Shown here: positions 1 through 8,953 of the stretch, piece by piece
How positions within the stretch are numbered: the stretch's first letter is position 1
Layout: each line of letters begins with the position of its first letter
Assembly: GCF_900631615.1 (NCBI RefSeq)
Contig: NZ_LR131273.1
Coordinates: 2,232,001 to 2,296,000 of the forward strand
Direction: 5' to 3'
Origin: Tsukamurella paurometabola
Lineage (GTDB): Bacteria > Actinomycetota > Actinomycetes > Mycobacteriales > Mycobacteriaceae
Length of the DNA: 64,000 bases
Notes under the pieces: generated by a model
Told to the model about the DNA's origin: nothing
What the model saw: the letters and a program-made list of their open reading frames with translations, nothing else
The model's database searches: none
Made by a program: the position numbers and the translations under genes

Positions 1-1
1 G

Positions 2-37
2 CTGGTGGTCGTGACCCGGGTGCGGGGTGGGGCCTAG
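2..37 (+). CDS. possible C-terminal end of a gene entering from the left
   Basis: One frame is open from the window edge to a TAG at 35-37 and would encode the last eleven residues LVVVTRVRGGA. The next gene starts about 60 bases downstream on the same strand. This is too short to identify and may not be a gene. Confidence 0.3.
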   Translation: MVVVTRVRGGA

Positions 38-83
38 GACGTCCGGCCCGGCCGCGTCGGCTGCGACGGTGCCCCACCTTCCG

Positions 84-89
84 TACTCT
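84..89 (+). promoter_or_regulatory. -10-like element for the DoxX gene
   Basis: TACTCT lies 8 bases before the GTG at 98, and no purine-rich ribosome binding site precedes that codon. This fits a leaderless transcript starting at or next to the GTG. Prediction from spacing only. Confidence 0.35.
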
Positions 90-97
90 TCGAGGGC

Positions 98-535
98 GTG
101 GATACGACGAGGGACCTCTGGCTGCTGGTGACGCGGGCGAGCGTCGGGGTGATGTTCTTCCTCAGCGGGTGGGGCAAGGCGGCGAACCCGAAGAGGTTCG
201 CCGCCGACTTCGCGGCCTGGGGCATCCCCGAGCCCGACCTCGCCTCGACCGCCACGGCGTGGGCGGAGCTGGTCCTCGGCGCGCTCCTGGTGCTGGGGCT
301 GCTCACCCGGCTCGCGGCCGCGGGCCTCGCCGTCACCATGCTGGGCGCGATCTACTACTCGGTGTGGCCCGCGGCGACCGAGGCCTCCACCACCTTCACC
401 GGCTTCCTGAGCCAGTTCTTCTACAGCCCCGAATGGCTGCTGCTCCTGGTGCTCCTGGCCCTCGCGGGTGCCGGCCCCGGCCGGTTCGCCCTCGACGAGC
501 CCTTCGGCGTGGAGGCCCGGCTTCAGCGCAGGTGA
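98..535 (+). CDS. DoxX family membrane protein
   Basis: Small integral membrane protein of 145 aa with about four hydrophobic segments: near residues 8-24 (LLVTRASVGVMFFLSGWGK), 50-70, 72-90 and 108-126. The early Arg and the FFLSGWGK stretch are typical of the DoxX/MauE-like superfamily, whose members are linked to thiol or redox homeostasis at the membrane. The exact role is not visible here. The start is the GTG at 98, with a -10-like hexamer just upstream and no Shine-Dalgarno. The 3' end overlaps the convergent thiamine-binding-type gene by 13 bases. No operon partner is apparent. Confidence 0.8.
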   Translation: MDTTRDLWLLVTRASVGVMFFLSGWGKAANPKRFAADFAAWGIPEPDLASTATAWAELVLGALLVLGLLTRLAAAGLAVTMLGAIYYSVWPAATEASTTFTGFLSQFFYSPEWLLLLVLLALAGAGPGRFALDEPFGVEARLQRR

Positions 536-825
536 TGCTCCACCCGCTCGACCTTCGCGGTGAGCTGGCCCGTGTGCCCGGGACGGATGTCGCACTTGAC
601 CACGAGGGAGACGCGGGGCGCGGTCTCCGCGAGGCGGTCGACGCACGCCTTGATGACGCCCATCACCTCGTCCCACTCGCCCTCGATGGTGGTGAACATC
701 GACGTCGTCTCGTTGGGCAGGCCGGAGGCGCGCACGATGGCGACCGCCTCCGCGACCGCCGCGGCGACGCCGCCGTCGGCGCTCTGGTCGCCGCCCATCG
801 GGCTGATCGAGAATGCAGCGAGCAT
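523..825 (-). CDS. MTH1187/YkoF-type thiamine-binding family protein
   Basis: Cytoplasmic protein of 100 aa that matches the thiamine-binding/DUF77 family: an N-terminal strand FSISPMGG, a central MGVIKACVDRLAE helix, and a C-terminal strand region SLVVKCDIRPG. Members form ferredoxin-like dimers or tetramers that bind thiamine-like ligands and are not known enzymes. The ATG at 825 is followed by LAAFSISP, the normal N-terminus of the family. AGGACT precedes the start as a ribosome binding site. It sits 11 bases downstream of the membrane-protein gene on the same strand, so it is probably the last gene of the peptidase operon. Confidence 0.78.
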   Translation of the reverse strand: MLAAFSISPMGGDQSADGGVAAAVAEAVAIVRASGLPNETTSMFTTIEGEWDEVMGVIKACVDRLAETAPRVSLVVKCDIRPGHTGQLTAKVERVEHHLR

Positions 826-836
826 GAGGAGTCCTT

Positions 837-1442
837 TCAGTTCCGGGCGGTGCCGGGATCGGTGGTCGAGCGGTGCGAATCCGCAAGGATGCGGAGGAAT
901 CCGAGGCCGTAGCCGAGGGTGCAGAGGGCGAGCGCGCCGCCCGCGATCGCGTGGCCGGTTCCGGGAGTGACGACGCCCGCGGCCATGAGACCGATCGCCG
1001 TCCCGGCGGCGACGGTGCCGACGGTGCCGGTGGCGACGTGCATCGGCTGCGGGCCATCGAGCAGGAAGACGAAGAAGTGCAGCGCCACGATGAGCGCGAT
1101 CGCGGGTGCGATGTACTGGGAGTGACCGGTGCGGTTCAGCGAGACGACGGCGATCAGCGCGGCCACGATCTCGGCTGCGACGGCGGTCCGGAACACGGAC
1201 CGCGATGCGCCCCCTGCCCGCGGCCGGCCGGTCCTTCCGGACGATCCGGGCCCCGTCGTCGCCGCGGCGTCGGCCCGGCCGCGGCCGCGGGCGAGGGCGA
1301 CAGCGCTGACCATCACCCCGGCGCCCGCCACCGCGAGCACAGCACCGACGACGGGCACCGCGCGCAAACTCAGGACGGACCACAGCACCGTCATCGCGCC
1401 CATGAAGACCGCCGGCGAGCGCGCACTGCGGACGGGCGTCAC
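837..1442 (-). CDS. hypothetical integral membrane protein, translationally coupled to the peptidase
   Basis: Protein of 201 aa, not recognised as a named family. It has about five hydrophobic segments: near residues 13-43 (two), 80-100, 105-125 around IALIVALHFFVFLLDG, and 130-185 in pieces. A basic, disordered loop near residues 45-70 is rich in Gly, Arg and Pro. I chose GTG at 1442 because it forms a GTGA overlap with the stop codon of the prolyl oligopeptidase (1439-1441). Two internal ATGs at 1403 and 1394 are alternatives. Coupling suggests it is made together with the peptidase. Confidence 0.68.
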   Translation of the reverse strand: MTPVRSARSPAVFMGAMTVLWSVLSLRAVPVVGAVLAVAGAGVMVSAVALARGRGRADAAATTGPGSSGRTGRPRAGGASRSVFRTAVAAEIVAALIAVVSLNRTGHSQYIAPAIALIVALHFFVFLLDGPQPMHVATGTVGTVAAGTAIGLMAAGVVTPGTGHAIAGGALALCTLGYGLGFLRILADSHRSTTDPGTARN

Positions 1443-3469
1443 CGGTCCGCGGATCCCAGTTCGCGCCACAGGAACTCGTACGCGAGGGCGGATTTGAAGG
1501 CGGCCTGCTTGTTGTCGGCCGCGCCGCCGTGGCCGCCCTCGATGTTCTCGTAGTAGTCCACCTCGATGCCGCGCTCGCGCAGCGCCGCGACGAACTTGCG
1601 GGCGTGGCCCGGGTGCACGCGGTCGTCCCGGGTCGACGTGGTGACAAGGAGCGCCGGCAGGTCCCCCGGACCGTCGGGCAGGTTCTGGTACGGCGAGTAC
1701 TCGCTGATGTACGCCCACTGCGCGGGATCGTCGGGGTCGCCGTACTCGGCCATCCACGACGCCCCGGCGAGGAGCTGGTGGTAGCGCCGCATGTCGAGCA
1801 GCGGGACCTGGCAGACGATGGCACCGAACAGCTCCGGGTACCGCGTGTACATCACACCCATCAGCAGGCCGCCGTTGCTCCCGCCCTGCGCGCCCAGCTG
1901 CTCGCGCGTGGTGATGCCCCGCGCCACGAGATCCCGCGCCACGGCGGCGAAGTCCTCGTAGGCGCGCAACCGGTTCTCCTTGAGCGCGGCCGTGTGCCAG
2001 TCCGGGCCGTACTCGCCGCCGCCGCGGATGTTCGCCAGCACGTAGACGCCACCCCGCTCGATCCACGAGACCCCGGACACCGGCGTGTAATCCGGCGTCA
2101 GCGAGACCTCGAACCCGCCGTAGCCGTAGAGCAGTGTCGGCTGCGGACCGTCCGCCGGCTTGCGCACGACGAAGTAGGGGACCCGCGTGCCGTCGTCGCT
2201 CGTGGCGAAGAACTGCTCGGCCGTGACGCCCTCGGTGTCGTAGAACGCGGGCGCGGCCTTCAGCGGCTCCACCGAACCGCCCGCCTCGCCGTGCAACAGT
2301 GTCGGCGGCAGGGTGAAACCACTGGCAGTGGCGAAGATCTCGTCGCCCTCGCGCGGATCGGTGTAGTAGACGCCGATCTCCGCGAGCTCCGGGAAGCCGC
2401 GCGTCTCCCGCGTCTCCCACGTGCCGGGTTCGAGGGTGTGCAGCTCCGAGCGCACGTCCCGCATCGTCGACAACAGGAGGTAGGACTTGGTCCACGAGTA
2501 CCCCGCGAGCGCCGTGTGCGCGTCGGGGGTGAAGACGGTGCTGTACTCGCGTGAACCCGCCCGGTAGGCGTCGAAGTCGAAGGCCACCAGGGCACCCGGC
2601 TCGACCACGCCGCCGGGAAGTTCCCATGCGGACTTCGGGCGCACCAGCAGCCGCGACTCGTGCACGTCCGCATCGGCGTCCGTCGGCACGTCGATCCGCT
2701 CCAGCGCCAGCGTGTCCGGGTCGAGGAGGTAGATCTCGCTGTTGTAGAAGTCGATGGCGCGCGAGACGAAATGCCGCTCGTATCCGGGGGTGTCGTCGTA
2801 GCCGGCGCCGATGGAGACATCCGAGTGGTGGCCCTCGTAGACCAGGTCCGCGTGGCCGAGCGGGGTGTCGCGGCGCCACCGCTTCACCAGCCGCGGGTAC
2901 CCGGAATCGGTGAGCGAGCCCGGACCGAAGTCGGTGCCCACGTACACGGTGTCCTTGTCGATCCACGAGATGCGGCTCTTGGCCTCCGGGAGGGAGAAGC
3001 CGTCGTCGACGAACTCCCGGCGCGAGATGGAGAACTCGCGCACCACCGTCGCGTCGGCACCGCCGCGCGAGAGGGAGACGAGCGCCCGGTCGTACGGCGC
3101 ACCGTCGGGCGACTCCGAGCGGAGGACGGCGGCCCCGCCCCACACCCAGTTCTCGCCCTCGGCCTCGCGGAGGGCGTCGACGTCGATGACGACGTCCCAC
3201 TCGGGGGCGTCCGTGCGGAAGGACTCGAGGGTCGTGCGGCGCCACAGCCCGTACGGGTGATCGGCGTCGCGCCAGAAGTTCCACAGGTACTCGCCGCGGC
3301 GCACCGGGTAGGGGATGCGCTGGTCGGTGTCGAGGATGGCGAGGACGCCCGCCTCCAGCTCGTCGAACCGCGGTCCGGTCAGGCGCGCGGTACTCGCGGC
3401 GTTGCGTTCCCGGGCCCAATCCAGGGCAGTGGCGGATTCCACGTCTTCGAGCCATGCGTACTGGTCCAT
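1439..3469 (-). CDS. prolyl oligopeptidase family serine peptidase (S9A)
   Basis: About 676 aa, the usual length for S9A peptidases, which cut short peptides after proline. The N-terminal part (about 1-400) is the beta-propeller that filters substrates; the C-terminal part is an alpha/beta hydrolase. The nucleophile sits in [12 protein letters not shown], the S9A GGSNGG signature, and the catalytic His lies in the C-terminal [12 protein letters not shown]. The signature DYFYGYGGF-like [14 protein letters not shown] is present. There is no signal peptide, so it is probably cytosolic. ATG at 3469 is used; GTG at 3478 is possible. It is divergent from lpd with only about 30 bases between starts. 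In Mtb the homologue Rv0457c also lies close to lpdC. Confidence 0.92.
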   Translation of the reverse strand: MDQYAWLEDVESATALDWARERNAASTARLTGPRFDELEAGVLAILDTDQRIPYPVRRGEYLWNFWRDADHPYGLWRRTTLESFRTDAPEWDVVIDVDALREAEGENWVWGGAAVLRSESPDGAPYDRALVSLSRGGADATVVREFSISRREFVDDGFSLPEAKSRISWIDKDTVYVGTDFGPGSLTDSGYPRLVKRWRRDTPLGHADLVYEGHHSDVSIGAGYDDTPGYERHFVSRAIDFYNSEIYLLDPDTLALERIDVPTDADADVHESRLLVRPKSAWELPGGVVEPGALVAFDFDAYRAGSREYSTVFTPDAHTALAGYSWTKSYLLLSTMRDVRSELHTLEPGTWETRETRGFPELAEIGVYYTDPREGDEIFATASGFTLPPTLLHGEAGGSVEPLKAAPAFYDTEGVTAEQFFATSDDGTRVPYFVVRKPADGPQPTLLYGYGGFEVSLTPDYTPVSGVSWIERGGVYVLANIRGGGEYGPDWHTAALKENRLRAYEDFAAVARDLVARGITTREQLGAQGGSNGGLLMGVMYTRYPELFGAIVCQVPLLDMRRYHQLLAGASWMAEYGDPDDPAQWAYISEYSPYQNLPDGPGDLPALLVTTSTRDDRVHPGHARKFVAALRERGIEVDYYENIEGGHGGAADNKQAAFKSALAYEFLWRELGSADR

Positions 3470-3499
3470 GGACTCCACACTAGGGCTACCCTGAATGCC

Positions 3500-4882
3500 G
3501 TGGCTGATCACTTTGACACTGTTGTTCTCGGCGCCGGCCCAGGAGGCTACGTCGCCGCAATTCGCGCCGCCCAACTCGGGCAGAAGGTCGCGGTCATCGA
3601 GGAGAAGTACTGGGGCGGTGTGTGCCTGAACGTGGGCTGCATCCCGTCGAAGGCGCTCCTGAAGAACGCCGAGCTGGCGCACACCTTCACGCACAAGGCG
3701 CAGCTGTTCGGCATCTCCGGCGACGTCTCCTTCGACTTCGGGGCCGCGTTCGACCGCAGCCGCAAGGTGTCGGAGGGGATCGTCAAGGGCGTTCACTTCC
3801 TGATGAAGAAGAACAAGATCACCGAGATCAACGGCTACGGCACCTTCGTGGACGCGCACACCATCCAGGTGGGCGACCAGACGGTGACGGGCGACAACAT
3901 CATCATCGACACGGGCTCGACGGTGCGCCTCCTGCCGGGCGTCACGTTGTCCGACAACGTGGTCACCTACGAGGAGCAGATCCTCACCCGCGACCTGCCC
4001 GCGTCGATCGCGATCGTGGGCGCCGGCGCCATCGGCATGGAGTTCGCGTACGTCCTCAAGAACTACGGCGTGGACGTCACCATCATCGAGTTCCTCGACC
4101 GCGCGCTGCCCAACGAGGACGCCGACGTCTCCAAGGAGATCGCCAAGCAGTACAAGAAGCTGGGCGTGAACATCCTGACCTCCACCAAGGTCGAGTCGGT
4201 CGACGACCAGGGCTCGCAGGTCGTCGTGAAGTACACCGGCCCCAAGGGGCCCGGCGAGATCACCGTCTCCAAGGTGCTCATGTCGATCGGCTTCGCGCCC
4301 CGCGTCGAGGGCTTCGGCCTGGAGAAGACGGGCGTCGCCCTGACCGAGCGCGGCGCCATCGCCATCGACGACTACATGCGCACCAACGTGCCCGGCGTGT
4401 ACGCGATCGGCGACGTCACCGCGAAGCTGCAGCTGGCGCACGTCGCCGAGGCGCAGGGCGTCGTGGCCGCGGAGACCATCGCGGGCGCGGAGACCCAGAC
4501 GCTGGGCGACTACCGCATGATGCCGCGCGCCACCTTCTGCCAGCCGCAGGTCGCCTCGTTCGGCCTCACCGAGCAGCAGGCCCGCGACGAGGGCTACGAC
4601 GTCAAGACCGCGACGTTCCCCTACTCGGCGAACGGCAAGGCACAGGGCCTCGGCGACGCCGTCGGCTTCGTCAAGCTGGTCTCCGACGCCAAGTACGGCG
4701 AGCTGCTCGGCGGCCACCTCATCGGCCCCGACGTCTCCGAACTGCTGCCCGAGCTGACCCTCGCGCAGAAGTGGGACCTCACCGTCAACGAGCTGGCCCG
4801 CAACGTGCACACGCATCCGACGCTGTCCGAGGCGCTGCAGGAGTCCATCCACGGCCTCGCCGGCCACATGATCAACCTGTAG
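3500..4882 (+). CDS. lpd: dihydrolipoyl dehydrogenase
   Basis: FAD-dependent disulfide oxidoreductase (E3) of 460 aa that reoxidises dihydrolipoamide in the pyruvate and other 2-oxoacid dehydrogenase complexes; in mycobacteria it also serves antioxidant complexes. Visible parts: FAD-binding [10 protein letters not shown] near residue 11, the redox pair C42/C47 in [13 protein letters not shown], an NAD-binding GAGAIGMEF near residue 177, the second FAD motif [14 protein letters not shown], and the C-terminal catalytic His-Glu in [10 protein letters not shown]. The start is GTG at 3500, giving the standard N-terminus [15 protein letters not shown]. It is followed by a strong hairpin terminator. 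Corresponds to Mtb lpdC (Rv0462). Confidence 0.96.
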   Translation: MADHFDTVVLGAGPGGYVAAIRAAQLGQKVAVIEEKYWGGVCLNVGCIPSKALLKNAELAHTFTHKAQLFGISGDVSFDFGAAFDRSRKVSEGIVKGVHFLMKKNKITEINGYGTFVDAHTIQVGDQTVTGDNIIIDTGSTVRLLPGVTLSDNVVTYEEQILTRDLPASIAIVGAGAIGMEFAYVLKNYGVDVTIIEFLDRALPNEDADVSKEIAKQYKKLGVNILTSTKVESVDDQGSQVVVKYTGPKGPGEITVSKVLMSIGFAPRVEGFGLEKTGVALTERGAIAIDDYMRTNVPGVYAIGDVTAKLQLAHVAEAQGVVAAETIAGAETQTLGDYRMMPRATFCQPQVASFGLTEQQARDEGYDVKTATFPYSANGKAQGLGDAVGFVKLVSDAKYGELLGGHLIGPDVSELLPELTLAQKWDLTVNELARNVHTHPTLSEALQESIHGLAGHMINL

Positions 4883-4899
4883 CCATCGCGCTTCCCGGC

Positions 4900-4928
4900 G
4901 GCCCGGCACCGATCGACGGTGCCGGGCC
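4900..4928. terminator. hairpin terminator after lpd
   Basis: Perfect 11-bp arms GGCCCGGCACC and GGTGCCGGGCC around a 7-base loop, starting 17 bases after the lpd stop codon. No clear U tract follows, as is common in high-GC actinobacteria. Confidence 0.7.
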
Positions 4929-5005
4929 GTCGTGCTTTCCGGGATCGGTCCTCGGCGAGCTCACGGCGTAAGCATGCCTTTGGTGGGCGCCTACCGGCGA
5001 TTCCT

Positions 5006-5033
5006 AGGTTCGTCCGTGGGCAGGGACGAACCT
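5006..5033 (+). promoter_or_regulatory. inverted repeat in the leader of the DUF4253 gene
   Basis: Perfect 10-bp arms AGGTTCGTCC and GGACGAACCT separated by 8 bases, ending 30 bases before the ATG at 5064. It may be an operator for a dimeric regulator or an RNA hairpin in the leader; the sequence alone does not decide. Confidence 0.45.
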
Positions 5034-5063
5034 GCACGACCGATCACCACGAGGGGCGACACC

Positions 5064-5840
5064 ATGTTCAGTGCGACACCAGGAGACCTTCCGGAAGCGG
5101 GCGCCACGGAGATCGCGGGGATCGACCTGCCCCGGGGGCGGACCGTGGCCGGATCGGGCGGAGACGGCCGTGCCGTGGCCTGGATCAGCGAGGACGTCCT
5201 CACCGCGGATGAGCTCGGTGATCTCGTACGCCGGCTCGCGGGCGTGTTCGACCGCACGGGCCTGTGGCCGGTGCAGGTGCCCAAGCAGTACATGGGGTCC
5301 GACCCGGACGTGCCGTGGCGCGAGGGGCGACCGGAACCGCCGGTCACCGAGATCCCCGACCCGCTCGACGTCGTGCTCCGCTACGCTGCCGAGGACGCGG
5401 CGGCGATCGACGACGACGATGACGACCCCACCTCCCCGCCGCCGGTGACGGGCCTCGCGCCCGTGCAGCGCGGGCCCGACCCGCAGGCCGGCGAGCTCGA
5501 CGCTCCGGAGGACGGAGCGCTGCTCCTGGTCCCCGTCGCCCGGCCGGCCGACGTTCCCGCCGCGCTCGGATGGGACGGCGCCGTCAACGCCGACCTGGAC
5601 GCGGGTGACGTGACCGCCGTCGTCCGTTCCTGGGAGGACCGGTTCGGGGCGGTCCTCCTGAGTCTCGGCCTCGACACGATGTCGCTCCAGGTGACCCGGC
5701 GCCCCGAGACGCGTGCGCAGCTGGACGCCCTGGCCTACGAGCACTACGCCTTCTGCTCGGACAACTACAGCCACGACGTCTTCAGCAGTTATCGCACCGG
5801 GCTGAGCGAATGGAGGCGCTGGGACTTCTGGTGGGACTGA
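5064..5840 (+). CDS. DUF4253 domain-containing protein
   Basis: Protein of 258 aa, no signal peptide or membrane segment. The C-terminal half (about 150-258) matches DUF4253: LLLVPVARPADVPAALGW, then VVRSWEDRFGAVLLSLGLDTMSL, and an aromatic tail in which HYAFCSDNY and WDFWWD stand out. The middle carries a run of six aspartates (near residue 115) followed by a proline stretch, so it is likely a flexible linker. Function is unknown; the family is often predicted to be SUKH/immunity-like, which is only inference. ATG at 5064 with upstream GAGGGGCGA as ribosome binding site. It stands alone between lpd and ectD. Confidence 0.75.
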   Translation: MFSATPGDLPEAGATEIAGIDLPRGRTVAGSGGDGRAVAWISEDVLTADELGDLVRRLAGVFDRTGLWPVQVPKQYMGSDPDVPWREGRPEPPVTEIPDPLDVVLRYAAEDAAAIDDDDDDPTSPPPVTGLAPVQRGPDPQAGELDAPEDGALLLVPVARPADVPAALGWDGAVNADLDAGDVTAVVRSWEDRFGAVLLSLGLDTMSLQVTRRPETRAQLDALAYEHYAFCSDNYSHDVFSSYRTGLSEWRRWDFWWD

Positions 5841-5997
5841 GCGGCCGAGTTGGACACTCGTGCCGGACCCTGGCATGGTCGGGACCGCGGCGTGGCGTGG
5901 CCACGGCGCCGGGTCGAGAAAGGGCATCGGTCACCGTCTTCACGTCCTCGCCGCGAGGCACGCAGTGGAAAGCGCACTGCCCGGACGGAAGGAATCG

Positions 5998-6870
5998 ATG
6001 AACAACGCAGCAACGCTCACCGACAACTACCCGACGCGCGTCGACCAGAGCGAGATCCACGACCGCCACGACCCCGTCGTCTGGCCCGGCCGCTCCGGCC
6101 CCTGGTCCGACACCGCCGTCGACGACTTCGCCGCGAACGGCTTCCGCAGCGTGGAGGGTGTGCTCGGCGCCGACGACATCCGTGACGTGCGCGCCGAGAT
6201 CGACGCCGTGACCACCCGGCTCGGCGACGACGAGCGGGTGATCCGCGAGACCTCCGACGGCAGCGTGCGGTCGGTGTTCGCGGTGCACGAGCTCAGCGAG
6301 AAGATCGCGGCGATCATCGCCCGCGACGAGGTGTCGGGCGTCGCCCGGCAGCTGCTCGGCGACGACGTCTACGTGCACCAGAGCCGGGTCAACCTCAAGC
6401 CGGGCTTCGCCGGCGGCCCCTTCTACTGGCACAGCGACTTCGAGACCTGGCACGCCGAGGACGGCATGCCCTCCCCGCGTGCGGTGAGCGTCTCGCTGGC
6501 GCTCACGCCGAACACGCCCTTCAACGGCTCGCTGATGATCATGCCGGGCTCGCACCGCAAGTTCGTCTCCTGCGTGGGGCGCACGCCCGGCGAGTACCAC
6601 CTCGAGTCGCTGAAGTCCTACCGGCCGCCCTTCGGCACGCCGGAGGAGAGCGACATCGCCTCGATGGCCGACGAGTACGGCATCGAGCAGATCACCGGCG
6701 GCGCGGGCAGCGCGCTCTACTTCGACTGCAACTGCCTGCACGCCTCCGCGGGGAACATCTCGCCCTACCCGCGGTCGAACCTGTTCGTGGTGTTCAACGC
6801 GGTGTCGAACGCGCTCCAGGAGCCGTTCGCCGCCGACGCGCGTCGCCCGGAGTACCTGGCGACCCGCTGA
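5998..6870 (+). CDS. ectD: ectoine hydroxylase
   Basis: Fe(II)/2-oxoglutarate-dependent dioxygenase of 290 aa that converts the compatible solute ectoine to 5-hydroxyectoine in the cytosol. The EctD signature FYWHSDFETWHAEDGMPSPR is present. The iron triad is read as H145, D147 and H248 (in CLHASAGN), and the 2-oxoglutarate-binding Arg as that in PYPRSNLFVVFN. Length and residue spacing match characterised EctD proteins. The ATG at 5998 follows GGAAGGA. The ectABC biosynthesis genes, which often adjoin ectD, are not here: upstream is a DUF4253 gene and downstream a convergent CMD gene. The ectoine would have to come from another locus or from outside. Confidence 0.93.
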   Translation: MNNAATLTDNYPTRVDQSEIHDRHDPVVWPGRSGPWSDTAVDDFAANGFRSVEGVLGADDIRDVRAEIDAVTTRLGDDERVIRETSDGSVRSVFAVHELSEKIAAIIARDEVSGVARQLLGDDVYVHQSRVNLKPGFAGGPFYWHSDFETWHAEDGMPSPRAVSVSLALTPNTPFNGSLMIMPGSHRKFVSCVGRTPGEYHLESLKSYRPPFGTPEESDIASMADEYGIEQITGGAGSALYFDCNCLHASAGNISPYPRSNLFVVFNAVSNALQEPFAADARRPEYLATR

Positions 6871-6877
6871 CGCCCTC

Positions 6878-6944
6878 CGAAAGTCGAATCCTGCGGCGCG
6901 ACGCGACGTATGCCGTCGCGATGCGCCGCTGGATTCGACTTTCG
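6878..6944. terminator. 67-bp long palindrome between ectD and the CMD gene
   Basis: Perfect 14-bp outer arms (CGAAAGTCGAATCC and its complement at 6931-6944) enclose a second nearly perfect inverted repeat beginning GCGGCGC. It starts 8 bases after the ectD stop between convergent genes, so a bidirectional terminator is the simplest reading. It lacks T tracts. Confidence 0.55.
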
Positions 6945-6999
6945 CGACGGTCAGTGGTGACCACCTGCACGCTCGGCGGGCGGCGTCGATGTCGCATGA

Positions 7000-7524
7000 T
7001 CAGGGCTTCTCCGGCTGGATACCGAGGACGTCGATCGCGGTCGCGAGACCGTCGTAGTTCGTCGCGAGCATGACGATCTCCACCAGCCTGCGCTCGTCGT
7101 AGAACGCCGCGAGGCGGGCCCACGACTCGTCGGTGACGGCCTTCTCGTCGACCAGCTCGGTGACCACGTCGAGCAGCGCCGCGCTGCGCTCGTCCCAGCC
7201 GGAGCCGTCGAAGATGCGCTCGAACTGCGCTTCGGTGAGTCCGGCCCGGGCCCCGATGCGGCGGTGGTGCCCCAGCTCGTAGTCGCTCCCGCGCAGGTAC
7301 GCGACGCGGACGATCACCGTCTCCGACTCCGAGCGCTTCAGCGCGCCGAAGGGCATGAGCATCCCCGAGTAGCCGAGCCAGCCGACGAACAGCCGCTTGG
7401 TGCGGCCGAGCGTGGAGAACAGGTGCATGTCGTCGGCGCGGATGGCCTTCGCACCGATCCGGGCGATGGCGTAGTTGATCGGGCCGAGCTGGCGGAGTCC
7501 GCCGGGAGTCACGCGCGGTGTCAT
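7000..7524 (-). CDS. carboxymuconolactone decarboxylase (CMD) family protein lacking the usual cysteines
   Basis: All-helical protein of 174 aa. The AhpD/CMD core is seen around SETVIVRVAYLRGSDYELGHHRRIGARAGLT (residues about 66-98), followed by the family pattern ERSAALLDVVTELV. AhpD-type members carry a CxxC pair before the His; here the position reads YELGHHR, so the thiols are missing and peroxidase chemistry is unlikely. In Mtb a protein of the same family (Rv0464c) lies in the same place between lpdC and ramB. The start is ATG at 7524. It is the gene downstream of ramB on the same strand, 28 bases away, and probably co-transcribed with it. Confidence 0.8.
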   Translation of the reverse strand: MTPRVTPGGLRQLGPINYAIARIGAKAIRADDMHLFSTLGRTKRLFVGWLGYSGMLMPFGALKRSESETVIVRVAYLRGSDYELGHHRRIGARAGLTEAQFERIFDGSGWDERSAALLDVVTELVDEKAVTDESWARLAAFYDERRLVEIVMLATNYDGLATAIDVLGIQPEKP

Positions 7525-7552
7525 GACCCGACGCTACCGCCCCGCGGGAGCC

Positions 7553-8953
7553 CTACCGGACGAGGTAGGGCGAGATGGTGGAGCGGTGCTCGTCGATGTC
7601 CAGAGCCTTGCCGATCGCGGGGAAGGCGCGCTGGGGGCAGCCGGCGCGCTCACAGACGCGGCAGCCCGCGCCGATGGGGGTGGCGTTGGCGTCCGAGAGG
7701 TCCAGGCCGCGGGCGTAGACGAGCCGGTGGGCGTGCCGCAGCTCGCAGCCGATGCCGATCGCGAAGGTCTTCCCGGGCTGCCCGTACCGCGCCGCCCGCC
7801 GCTCGACGGTGCGCGCGACCCACAGGTAGTTGCGGCCGTCGGGCATCTCCACGATCTGCGTGATGATCTTGCCCGGCCACGCGAAGGTCTCGTAGACGTT
7901 CCACAGCGGGCAGGTGCCGCCGGACGCGGAGAAGTGGAAGCCCGTGGAGCTCTGCCGCTTGCTCATGTTGCCCGCGCGGTCGACGCGGACGAACGAGAGC
8001 GGCACGCCGCGCAGGTTCGGCCGCTGCAGTGTCGACAGCCGGTGCGCGATGGTCTCGTAGCTCACCGAGAAGAACGCCGACAGCCGTTCGATGTCGTACT
8101 CGAACTCCTCCGCCGCGCCGTGGAACTGCGTGTACGGCAGCACGACGGCCGCCGCGTAGTAGTTCGCGAGCCCCAGCCGCGCCAGCCGCCCGGCCTCCTC
8201 CGAGCCGAAGCCGGCACCGTCGACCAGGGCGTCGATCTCCCGGCCGCACTCCAGATAGGCGAGCTCGGCGGCCATCTTGAAGACCTGCTGCCCGGTGGAG
8301 AGGTGCCGGTTGATCTCCAGCACGCGGGTGCGGGGGTCGTAGCGGTGCAGCACCGTCTCCCCGAGGTCGACGCGGCGGCGGATCGACACGTTGTGGACGG
8401 CCTCGAGGCGCGTGACGATCTCGGTGCGGACATCGGCGTTGTGCATGCGCATCCGCGCGGTGAGCTCCTCGGCGGCGACGTCGAGCTCGTGGAAGTAGTT
8501 CTGCCGCTGGTAGAAGAAGTCCCGCACCTCCTCGTGCGGATTGGGGATCGCGCCGCGGGCCCCGGGGTCGTTGCGGCCGTCGGTGACCTGCGCCAGCTGG
8601 TCGGCGGCGCCCAGGTAGCGGCGGTGCAGCGCGACCATGGCGCGGGCGAACCCGGGATGGTCGCGGGCGAGCTCGGACAGCTCGTCGGTGCTGGTCGGCG
8701 CGTCGACGTCCATGGTGACCTCGCGCAGCTCCGCGATCAGCCGCGTCTGGTCCTGGGAGTTGAAGAAGGAGGTGTCGACCCCGAAGACATCGGTGATCTT
8801 CAGCAGCACGGGCACGCTGAGCGGCCGCACGTCGTGCTCGATCTGGTTCAGGTACGACGGCGAGATCTCCAGCGCCTCCGCGAGGGACGCCTGCGACAGC
8901 CCGCGCTCCTTGCGCAGACCGCGGAGTCGTGCCCCCACGAAGGTCTTGGACAT
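7553..8953 (-). CDS. ramB: XRE-family transcriptional regulator of glyoxylate/acetate genes
   Basis: RamB-type regulator of 466 aa. Residues about 8-62 form the helix-turn-helix (LRGLRKERGLSQASLAEALEISPSYLNQIE). An IrrE-like/DUF955 middle part follows, and a C-terminal DUF2083 region ends in a Cys cluster (GCRVCERAGCPQR). RamB controls acetate and glyoxylate genes, notably aceA, in corynebacteria and mycobacteria. Here it is divergent from aceA across a 403-base region, as in Mtb (Rv0465c-icl1). The start is ATG at 8953, giving MSKTFVGARLR; no Shine-Dalgarno precedes it, so the mRNA may be leaderless. Confidence 0.92.
   Translation of the reverse strand: MSKTFVGARLRGLRKERGLSQASLAEALEISPSYLNQIEHDVRPLSVPVLLKITDVFGVDTSFFNSQDQTRLIAELREVTMDVDAPTSTDELSELARDHPGFARAMVALHRRYLGAADQLAQVTDGRNDPGARGAIPNPHEEVRDFFYQRQNYFHELDVAAEELTARMRMHNADVRTEIVTRLEAVHNVSIRRRVDLGETVLHRYDPRTRVLEINRHLSTGQQVFKMAAELAYLECGREIDALVDGAGFGSEEAGRLARLGLANYYAAAVVLPYTQFHGAAEEFEYDIERLSAFFSVSYETIAHRLSTLQRPNLRGVPLSFVRVDRAGNMSKRQSSTGFHFSASGGTCPLWNVYETFAWPGKIITQIVEMPDGRNYLWVARTVERRAARYGQPGKTFAIGIGCELRHAHRLVYARGLDLSDANATPIGAGCRVCERAGCPQRAFPAIGKALDIDEHRSTISPYLVR

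Noticed and set aside
2660-4882. Long plus-strand frame extending lpd upstream by about 280 codons
   Set aside because: The extra region is antisense to the peptidase; the GTG at 3500 gives the normal LpdC N-terminus.
1439-4909. A 1156-aa minus-strand open frame running across the peptidase and antisense to lpd
   Set aside because: The part beyond 3469 is an antisense shadow of lpd with no domain; the real peptidase starts at 3469.
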